Source: Saccharibacillus endophyticus (GTDB taxonomy: Bacteria; Bacillota; Bacilli; Paenibacillales; Paenibacillaceae). Taken from it: a DNA stretch of 64,000 bases. The DNA is taken from positions 186,001-250,000 of the forward strand of contig NZ_JAAZWE010000005.1 of the NCBI RefSeq assembly GCF_013185185.1, given 5' to 3'. The position numbers and the translations under genes were made by a program. Below the pieces are notes generated by a model that had not been told where the DNA came from, did no database searches, and worked only from the letters and a program-made list of their open reading frames with translations. Within the stretch, counting starts at the first letter, position 1. Each line of letters starts with the position of its first letter. Positions 7,683 to 15,600 of this stretch are shown one piece after another.

Positions 7683-8605
7683 TCGGACAAACCTTGAATC
7701 GAATATTATTTTCGGGAGGAAACGGCACTTCGGCAGATCTTTCCCATACGAAACCGACCTCGGCCACCCTGTCCGACGCCGCCGCGCTGCATTCAGCGAC
7801 AAAACGCGGATCTGACGGCACGCCGACGTTGCCGCAAAACTCGCCCGTCCTGAGCGTTAGTCAACTCTCCCGCACTTACGCAGGCGCCGATCTCCCTGCG
7901 GTCGACAGTGTGAGCTTCGATCTGGAACGCGGCGAATGCCTCGGCCTTGTCGGCGAAAGCGGCTGCGGGAAAAGCACGCTGTCCCGCTGCCTGCTGCGCA
8001 TCGAGGATGCGGATAGCGGCTCAATCGTGCTCGACGGTCAGGATATCGCCCGCCTGAACGCCCGTAAATTGCGACCGCATCGCCGCAGTATCCAGATCGT
8101 TTTTCAAAACCCGTCAGCCGCGCTGAATCCCAAGCTCAAGATCGCCGACTCCTTGATCGACCCGTATGAGCAGCTTGCTGGCGGCGCTCAATTGAAGCAC
8201 TTTTCTTACACATCGCGCGAAGCCTATATCCGGCAGCTGCTCGAGGCCGTCGAGCTCCCTGCCGAGCTGGCGAGTCGCTATCCGCATGAACTCAGCGGCG
8301 GGCAGCGCCAACGCGTCACGATTGCGCGCGCGATCGGCATCGAGCCGGACGTCGTCGTGCTCGACGAGCCGACGGCAAGCCTGGACGTCATATCGCAAGG
8401 CGCGGTACTCGGCCTGCTGACCAAGCTGCGAACCTCGCTCGGCTTGTCTTACCTGTTCATCTCCCACGACCTGGCTGCCGTTCACCGGATGAGCCAGCAG
8501 ATCATGGTGATGCAAGAAGGCCGGATCGTGGATCGCTTCCGCGCCGATGAACTCATGGCCGAAAACCGGCATGCGTACACGAAGGAATTGATTTCGATTT
8601 TTTGA
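7679..8605 (+). CDS. ABC importer ATPase 2, NikE/CntF/DppF type
   Basis: 308 residues. A Ser/Thr-rich N-terminal extension of about 58 residues, unusual for the family, precedes the ABC domain that begins at VLSVSQLSRTYAG. Walker A GESGCGKS, signature LSGGQRQRV and Walker B VVVLDEPTASLD are intact. Start ATG 7679 overlaps the previous TGA. The extension may be real or the true start may lie further in, but I see no better start with a ribosome site in frame. Last gene of the operon; a terminator follows. Confidence 0.87.
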   Translation: MIGQTLNRILFSGGNGTSADLSHTKPTSATLSDAAALHSATKRGSDGTPTLPQNSPVLSVSQLSRTYAGADLPAVDSVSFDLERGECLGLVGESGCGKSTLSRCLLRIEDADSGSIVLDGQDIARLNARKLRPHRRSIQIVFQNPSAALNPKLKIADSLIDPYEQLAGGAQLKHFSYTSREAYIRQLLEAVELPAELASRYPHELSGGQRQRVTIARAIGIEPDVVVLDEPTASLDVISQGAVLGLLTKLRTSLGLSYLFISHDLAAVHRMSQQIMVMQEGRIVDRFRADELMAENRHAYTKELISIF

Positions 8606-8642
8606 GCCGTCTCAGGATGTGCCGTTCATCGCTTTACCACAA

Positions 8643-8681
8643 AAAGAAGCCGCCCCGTGCCGAGGCGGCTTCTTTGCTTTT
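8643..8681 (+). terminator. Terminator of the ABC importer operon
   Basis: AAAGAAGCCGCC / GGCGGCTTCTTT stem with a 9-base loop, followed by GCTTTTAGG. It also lies just beyond the end of the convergent minus-strand gene and could serve both. Confidence 0.85.
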
Positions 8682-8706
8682 AGGCTCTATGCGGCTTAGC
8701 CTTTTA

Positions 8707-9582
8707 TTAACCTTTGAAAACCGCTCCCGCCGCACTCTTCAGCGGCGTATAAGCATCTCCGATCAGGTCAACCAGATCGTTCGAAGGATGGGCGAATTCG
8801 CCGCGTTCGATCGCGCCGTCGATCACGTGGATCAGGAAGCCAGCGCCGCCTTCCGGCACGCCTGCGGATACCAGCGTGCTGACGGCTTCAGCAGCAGGCA
8901 AGGCTTTATGAGCGACCGGCTTGCCGGATACTTCGGACAATACGGCTGCATACTCGTCGTACGAGAACGGCTGAGGAGCCGTCAGCTCGTAGATTTTGTT
9001 GGCGTGGCCTTCCTTCGTCAGCACGACAGCGGCCGCACGGGCCAGGTTGTCGCGAGTCACGTAGTTCAGCTTGCCTGTCGGCGCAGCGGAAATGACCGCG
9101 CCGCTTGCAGCGATCCCCGGCGTACCTTCGTTCACCAGCAGCTCCAGATAGAAACCGTTGCGCAGGAACGTATAATCGGCACCTGTCGTGCGAATCATGT
9201 ATTCGGTCGCCAGGTGGACGTTTTCCAATCCGATCGTCATGCGCTCGCCGAACGCGATGCCCGTGTACGCGATATGCTTGATTCCCGCGTTGCGTGCCGC
9301 TTCGACAACCGTCGCATGCTGGCGAATACGCAGCGTGTTATCCATCGAAGACGCCGAAACGAACAGCAGCTTTTCCCCGCCTTCGAATGCTGCCGGCAGC
9401 GAAGCCGCATTGTCGTAATCGCCAAGACGAAGCTCTACGCCCAGCTCGGCGAGAGGCGCCGCTTTTTCTTTGTCGCGCACGATGCCGACAATGTCTCCTG
9501 CCTGCACGCCCAGATCGATCAGATGACGGATAGCCGCCGAACCCAGATGACCGGAAGCTCCGGTAACGATAATTTTGCCCAT
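8707..9582 (-). CDS. NmrA/QorB-like NAD(P)-binding oxidoreductase
   Basis: 291 residues. An atypical short-chain dehydrogenase fold with the N-terminal dinucleotide motif GASGHLG (residues 7-13) and no classical YxxxK pair, as in the NmrA-like and quinone-oxidoreductase-2 (QorB) groups. E. coli QorB reduces quinones with NADPH; the substrate here is unknown. I start at 9582 (MGKIIVTG) because GAAGGAG lies 9 bases upstream; a longer frame from 9621 adds 13 residues without support. It is downstream of two hydrolase genes on the same strand, with a 91-base gap, so operon membership is uncertain. Confidence 0.82.
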   Translation of the reverse strand: MGKIIVTGASGHLGSAAIRHLIDLGVQAGDIVGIVRDKEKAAPLAELGVELRLGDYDNAASLPAAFEGGEKLLFVSASSMDNTLRIRQHATVVEAARNAGIKHIAYTGIAFGERMTIGLENVHLATEYMIRTTGADYTFLRNGFYLELLVNEGTPGIAASGAVISAAPTGKLNYVTRDNLARAAAVVLTKEGHANKIYELTAPQPFSYDEYAAVLSEVSGKPVAHKALPAAEAVSTLVSAGVPEGGAGFLIHVIDGAIERGEFAHPSNDLVDLIGDAYTPLKSAAGAVFKG

Positions 9583-9673
9583 GTATATTCGCTCCTTCGA
9601 GAATAAGGTTAAGTAAAACATTGAATTGTAACCATTATAGTTTCAGGAAAGAACGAAGTCAACTCTCTTTTTG

Positions 9674-10807
9674 TTAGCGCTTAGTTCCCATCAGTTCCAG
9701 GACCGCATCCGCGACGGCTTGAGGATCGTACGCTTGAATGGAGTGAGCGGAATTTTGCACGACGGACGTCTGGGATTGCGTCGACCATGACTCTCCGAAT
9801 GCGCGCTGCGCATCCAGCCAATCTTCGGCCACCTCGCCGAATCGGTCAGCGACAAGCTGGGTCATCGGGATGTCGAGCCGTGTTTTGTCGTCGATGACTT
9901 TTTGCGCGTTGACGTGCACGTTTCGGATCTCGTCCGTCACGTTGTCGTTGATCGCGACAAGCAGCGTGGCCAGCCGGTCCTGTTCTTTCATCTCGGGCGA
10001 CAGCAGGCGAAGACCGTTGCGCTGTCCGTTCAGATATTCCGCGAAACCGTTCACGTGATACAGCGCGCGCACGATACCGGACTTGATCGCAACACGTTGC
10101 AACTGCATGTTCCGCTCGGGGAAAGTCAGGTAAAACTCCGGCGAACCCGAATCGATCGTCACGATCCCGGCGACTTCGTCCGGATATCGTTGCGCGAACC
10201 TAATCGCTTCCAGACTGCCCAGCGAGTGCGCCGTCAGGACGTAAGGCGGCTTCACCTCGGCTTGAATCAACGCTTCGCGAAGCTCTTCGGTAATCCGGTC
10301 GATATTGCGCTTCTCGTCGGTGACGTCGCTATACCCGTAACCGAACCGCTCCACGACTGCAAATGATGCCTGTTCCCGCAGCAGGGCATACAGCGGCGAG
10401 AAGTCCGCGTACGGACTCGCCGTACCCCATCCCGAGATCAACACGACCGTCGGTTCGCTTACTCCTTTTCCCGGCTTGTCTTCCTTGTAGACGTGCATGC
10501 GATGCCCTTCCACGTCCACCAAAGCTCCCGGCGCGACGTAAGCGGCACGATCGTTATGCTCGCCGACCGCTTGATAAACGAATCCGGCCAGCAGCACGCC
10601 CAAAATCGCGATCAGAAGCCAGCCCATACCGGAAAAGATCCGCCGGAACATGCTTTTCTTTTTTCGTGCAGGTTTCCCCGGTTTCTCAGGACCTTCCGCA
10701 CCTTCCGTTTCTCCGGGATCGACCGGCTGCGCCGGCAGCCCGGCATCGGCCTGGGCAAGAATCTGCTCCATCGCAGCCCGTCTTTTTGCGCGTTCGTCTT
10801 GATCCAT
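9674..10807 (-). CDS. Membrane-anchored alpha/beta hydrolase, paralogue 2
   Basis: 377 residues. A charged N-terminal cytoplasmic part (about 50 residues, many Glu/Lys/Pro) is followed by one membrane helix (GWLLIAILGVLLAGFVYQAV, about 57-76) and an extracellular alpha/beta hydrolase domain. The nucleophile elbow is AHSLGS; the later Asp in TIDSGSPE and the C-terminal NSAHSI supply a plausible triad. The substrate is unknown; the domain resembles generic esterase/lipase families. It is a clear tandem paralogue of the gene at 10838-11944, 30 bases away on the same strand, and differs mainly by a longer Pro/Glu-rich N-terminal linker. Confidence 0.85.
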   Translation of the reverse strand: MDQDERAKRRAAMEQILAQADAGLPAQPVDPGETEGAEGPEKPGKPARKKKSMFRRIFSGMGWLLIAILGVLLAGFVYQAVGEHNDRAAYVAPGALVDVEGHRMHVYKEDKPGKGVSEPTVVLISGWGTASPYADFSPLYALLREQASFAVVERFGYGYSDVTDEKRNIDRITEELREALIQAEVKPPYVLTAHSLGSLEAIRFAQRYPDEVAGIVTIDSGSPEFYLTFPERNMQLQRVAIKSGIVRALYHVNGFAEYLNGQRNGLRLLSPEMKEQDRLATLLVAINDNVTDEIRNVHVNAQKVIDDKTRLDIPMTQLVADRFGEVAEDWLDAQRAFGESWSTQSQTSVVQNSAHSIQAYDPQAVADAVLELMGTKR

Positions 10808-10837
10808 CGTCGATTTTCCTCCATCCTTATTGGTTGA

Positions 10838-11944
10838 TCATCGGCTGCCGACTTCGCTTGATTCGGCGAGCTCGCGCACCATATCAAGCATCGCGTCGGC
10901 TATGGCCCGAGGCTGATAAGCAGCCATGGAGTGGCCGCTGCCTTGCACGAGCAGCACCTGCGTTCGGGAATCGCCCGACCATGATTCGCCGAACTGCCGC
11001 TGAACGTCCATGCGTCCTTCGCCGACTTCCCCGAGGTGATCCGCGACGAGAATCGTCATCGGCAGATCAAGCTTCGCTTTGCGTTGGACCACTTTGCGGG
11101 CATTGGCATGCATCTCGCGCATTTCGTCCGTCACGTTTCGGTTGTTTGCCACGAGCAGCGTAGCCAGGCGGTCTTGTTCTTTCATTTCAGGCGTCAAAAG
11201 TTTGAGCCCGTTTCGCCCTGCAGCCACCTTTTCGGCAAATCCGTTCACATGGTAAAGCGCACGCGCGATCCCCGACTTGATCGCGATCCGCTGCAGCTGC
11301 GACTGCATCGCGCGCGAAGGGAACGTCTCGTAAAATTCCGGCGAGCCGGTATCGATCATGACCATGCCTTTGACTTCGCCGGGATACAATTGGGCAAAAC
11401 GTATCGATTCCAGCACCCCTAGCGAATGCGGCGCAAGCACGTAAGGCGGTTTCACGCCCGCTTTGTCCAATGCCTCATGCAGTTCTTCCGCGATCCGGTC
11501 GACGTCCCGCTTTTCGTCCGTCACGTCGCTGTACCCGTACCCGAACCGTTCCACCACGGCGAAGCTGGCTTTTCCTCCGATTTCTTCGTAAATCGGAGAA
11601 AAATTCGCGTACGGATTCGGCGTTCCCCAGCCCGCGATCAGCACGACCGTCGGTTCCCCGGCGCTTTTGCCCGGCTTTTCTTCGCTGTACACATGCATCC
11701 GATGTCCGTCCACGTCCACCAGCATTCCCGGGGCCGCATAGGCCGCGCGATCGCTCCGTTCGCCGACCGCCTGATAAATAAAGCCGATCAGCAGCAGCGC
11801 CAACAGCACGATCAAAAACCAGCCCGCGCCCGACAAAGTCCGCCGGAACGCGCTTTTCTTTTTTCGCGCGGGCAGCCCCTTTTCCGCTTGGGCCGTTAGC
11901 TGCTCCGTCTCCGCTCGCCTTTCGGCCCTTTCGTCTTGATCCAT
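10838..11944 (-). CDS. Membrane-anchored alpha/beta hydrolase, paralogue 1
   Basis: 368 residues with the same layout as its neighbour: short charged cytoplasmic N-terminus, a membrane helix (about residues 36-55) and an extracellular alpha/beta hydrolase domain with nucleophile elbow PHSLGV, acidic residue region MIDTGSPEF and catalytic-His region GSGHSMAAY. The shared blocks (WG..NPYANFSP against WG..SPYADFSP, ERFGYGYSDVTDEKR) show a gene duplication. Start ATG 11944 is preceded by GGAGGG. It is first in a likely two-gene operon. The elbow has Pro before His-Ser where the paralogue has Ala. Confidence 0.85.
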   Translation of the reverse strand: MDQDERAERRAETEQLTAQAEKGLPARKKKSAFRRTLSGAGWFLIVLLALLLIGFIYQAVGERSDRAAYAAPGMLVDVDGHRMHVYSEEKPGKSAGEPTVVLIAGWGTPNPYANFSPIYEEIGGKASFAVVERFGYGYSDVTDEKRDVDRIAEELHEALDKAGVKPPYVLAPHSLGVLESIRFAQLYPGEVKGMVMIDTGSPEFYETFPSRAMQSQLQRIAIKSGIARALYHVNGFAEKVAAGRNGLKLLTPEMKEQDRLATLLVANNRNVTDEMREMHANARKVVQRKAKLDLPMTILVADHLGEVGEGRMDVQRQFGESWSGDSRTQVLLVQGSGHSMAAYQPRAIADAMLDMVRELAESSEVGSR

Positions 11945-11973
11945 CTTCGCTTTCCCTCCATCTATAACGAAAA

Positions 11974-12060
11974 CGAAAAAGCGCGTTTTTCGCGCAAAAC
12001 TTTGCCGATTCCCCGCTGATCGCGTACCTCTGCAAATTTTTCGCGAAAACGCGCTTTTCG
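11974..12060. repeat. Long imperfect inverted repeat in the hydrolase leader
   Basis: Arms CGAAAAAGCGCGTTTTTCGCG (from 11974) and CGCGAAAACGCGCTTTTCG (to 12060) pair almost fully, around a loop of about 36 bases. It lies between the start of the first hydrolase gene and the end of the small gene at 12124-12405. It could be the terminator of the latter or a leader structure of the former. Confidence 0.6.
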
Positions 12061-12123
12061 AACATTTCCGTTCTTTGATCGACGTCGTGCTTGCTTCGAA
12101 CCCTGCAGGTCGCAGAGTTCGGT

Positions 12124-12405
12124 TTAGTCTTCGTAACCTGCCAGACCTTTATCGATCAGGTAAGCCATTTCGGCATCAAGCACGTTCTCGACTTCGAGTT
12201 CGTTCAGCTTGACGTCCTTTTTGCCCACCACGTAATCCACCAGCTCGTCTCCGTCGAATTCGATCGTGTCGCCCGGCTTTTTCGCCGCGGCCGCGATAAA
12301 GTCCTGCTCGTGCTTCAGCACGGTTTTGATGCCTGCCTCGCCGGCTCCCGTTTTATCCGCGATATAGGCGATCATTTCGCTCTCGTTCACTTGTTGTTCG
12401 CTCAT
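12124..12405 (-). CDS. Small acidic protein, 93 residues, possibly HU-fold-like
   Basis: I do not recognise a named family. The N-terminal half (MIAYIADKTG, then a helix KTVLKHEQDFIAAAAKK and GDTIEFDGDELV) has the helix-turn-helix then strand order of HU/IHF-type proteins, but it lacks the basic DNA-binding arm and is very acidic. The C-terminal half is rich in Glu, Asp and Leu. The chosen ATG at 12405 lies 8 bases after GAAAGGA; an upstream ATG 9 bases earlier is too close to that site. It is a single gene. A role as a nucleoid protein would be only a guess. Confidence 0.65.
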   Translation of the reverse strand: MSEQQVNESEMIAYIADKTGAGEAGIKTVLKHEQDFIAAAAKKPGDTIEFDGDELVDYVVGKKDVKLNELEVENVLDAEMAYLIDKGLAGYED

Positions 12406-12619
12406 TTTCGTCATCCTTTCACTTGCCGTCGTCCCGGCGAATGTAACGTTCCCATTGTAACACAAGCGATTTGCGGAGTGGACATCGAAGCGCGCTTCCC
12501 GGCCTTGAAAAGTTGTTTAGAATTTGTTCAGAACAAGAGTGTATAATAAAAAAACTTTCGACGAAAACAAACATTATTCGTCAAGAGACAATTGATCATG
12601 AGGAGACGCGCCACCGAAG

Positions 12620-15600
12620 ATGAATACCACCAGATCAAGATTAAAAAAAGCCGGCTTCGCGCTGGCATGGCTGTCTACGCTCGGCGCTTTATGGCTCGGA
12701 ACGGGACATGACGCCCATGCCGAAGGAAGCCGGGATCTCGTCGAAAGCGGAAAAGGAGAACGCCCGTTCATGGAATGGGCGCCGGGTACGCATCTGGCCG
12801 GGATCGAACGAATAACGTCGCTGCAAACGTACGTTAAAGCAGGAGAAACGATTTATCTCGGGTCCAGCGTGCCGGCGTCTTACGCTGAAAGCGGCGGGGA
12901 TATCGTCGTGACCAAGCCGGACGGCAGCAAGCTCAGCTTGGACGTGCTCGCAGACGGAACGGGACTGATCGATACCGTTGCCAAGGAACGACTGGGTCCG
13001 TCTTCGCCTTCCAATACGGGCGGATACCAGCCGCTGACCGTACAGGCCGAGCAGACCGGATGGTGGACCGTCCAATTTCATGGCCCCATGGCCAAAGACA
13101 ATCCTCTCCCGGTCGCTGTGGATTCAAACAATTTTTACAGTTCAACGTCCTCCGCGAATGCCACCAACCAGAAAGGGACCGTAGCCGCTTGGGACATCAC
13201 CGTCAAAAACGCGGCCGGCGAGATCAAGGACGGGCGGACGTACACGAATTATTTGTCGCTCAACATGGGAGGCGGCTCCAAGTACGCGTACTCCAAGCTG
13301 TACGTCCTGACCAAAGACGGGTATCAGTACGAAACGGACCTCAACGGCATAGACCCTTTCGGTTTCGGCTTTTTCTCGAATAACCGCGGATTTCTGGACG
13401 GATCGAACGCTACGCTGTATCGGTCCGTCAATTTGGTCAACAACCTTCCGGTCGGCGGCGTAACGGTACAAAATCCGACCAAACCGGATACGGCGACGGA
13501 TCAGACGCACCGAATCTTTTTCAACAAACCGAGCTCGGACCTTCCGGCGGACGTTCCGACCGAGCCGCGACCGCTGGCGCAGCTTCAAAAAGACAGCTTT
13601 AAATTCGTCGGCGCCGGCAGTTCGAATTCGACGGCCGCTCCGGCGGCGGGCGGCACGTTCTCGTTCACGGCCGATAAAGCCGGCAGCTACCAGCTCGTCA
13701 TCGATACCGACCTGAACGGCAAGTTCGACGCCGCGGTCGATCGCGTGCTGGAAAATACGTTCGTAATCGGGAATAACGCAGTCGTTTGGAACGGTCTCGA
13801 CCGTTCCGGAGCCGTTTTGCCCGAAGGCCATTATCCGGCCAAGCTGACGGTCAAAGGCGGCGAATACCATTTCCCGATGTTGGATATCGAGAGCGCGCCG
13901 AACGGTATCAAGATTAAAGCGCTGAACCAACCGGACGAGCCGGCGCTGCCGAACGGCGTCACCGTCAGTACCATCTATTGGAACGACAGCAATTACAAAA
14001 CGTCCAACGGCACGAGCATCTCGCTCGATCCGGCCAACGGCGAGACGCCGCCGAATCCGCGCGACGCGTCCGGCGGCATCGACAGTTCCGCGGGAGCTCG
14101 CGGCTTCAACAACAACTACGGCAACGACAAGGGCATCGATACATGGACGTACTTCCCGGGACCGTCGTACACGACGACGCTGAACGTGAAGCCGAACGCG
14201 TCCGGCACGGTATTCCTTGATAAGGACGGCAACGGCCAAAAAGGCGCCGGCGAACCGTTTTACGAAAACGTCATGTTGACCGTTACCGACGACAGCCTGA
14301 TGGAATACAAGGTATGGACCGATTCCGAAGGACGGTTTTCCTGGCCTTCCGGTTCGGGCAAAGTTACCGTTCGCCTGGATCGGGCTTCGTCTTACGAGGT
14401 CACGACCCATAACGCCGTCCAGACGATCACGGTAGCGGCGAACGCGTCCGGAACATTCGCTCCGATCGGACTGAATCCCAAAACGACGGCAACGCCGACC
14501 ATCCTTCGTTTATCGCCGGCAAGCGACTCGGGTCCTTCTTCCACGGACGCTATCACCAACGCGAGGACTCCGCAATTGATCGGCACGGCGGAAGCGTATA
14601 GCCAGGTCACCCTTTACGACAGCGACGGAACTACCGTACTGGCTAAAACAGATGCCGACCAGCAAGGAACTTGGGCGGCAACCTTAAGCGCGCTCTCCGA
14701 AGGTTCGCATACGCTGACCGCCAAAGCTTCGGCTCCGCCGAAAGAAACCAGCCCGGCTTCGAGCCGCTTTTCGCTCGTGATCGACAGAACCCCTCCGGCG
14801 AACCCAACCGTTTCGACGCCGCAGGACGGTTCCGAAATCCAACGCGATTCGCAGCCGATCGTATTCGAAGGAACGGCCGAAGCCGGAAGCCAAATCGAAT
14901 TTTCGATCGACAACGGTAACACTTACACGTCTGTCGCTGCAAACGGCTCGAGCGGCGCCTGGAAGTACGAGCTTCCTCCCGTACTGGAACCGGGAACCCA
15001 CGGCTTCCTGATCGCGGCTTCGGACCTCGCCGGCAACCGCAGCGCGGCACGCACGATCTCGATTAAGGTCACAACTCCTCCTTCCTTCGGAGAACTGGAC
15101 GTGTACGGAGCTTCGTCCGTGACGATCCCGGGCACGAACGAGCCGGAAGCGACGACGGTGTACCAAGCCGTTTACGGCGAAGAAAACTGGCCGGTATCCG
15201 AACCTGTCTCCTGGAGCATCGATCCTGCATCGCCGCAGGGCGTATCAATCGATCCCGATACGGGCGAGCTGAAGGTGTCGCCGGCGGCTTCCGAAGGGTT
15301 CGTGAACGTCAAAGCGACGCTGGCAAGCGATCCGACGATATCGGGCAGCAAATCGGTGGAACTGAAAAAGACGCCGGTTCCCGTCGTGACCGGTTCCGTC
15401 GAAGGCATCGTCTACAGCCCGACCGGCGAAGCTTTGCCCGACGTTACGGTCTGGGCGGGAACGGTAGGCGACGAGCAGGCCTACAACGTATCGTCCGACG
15501 GACAAGGACATTACCGCTTCGATGCCCTTCCGGCAGGCAGCTATGTCATATCCGTACGCTCTTCCGAGCGCGTGCTGGACAGCGGCGGCGTCGCGATCTC

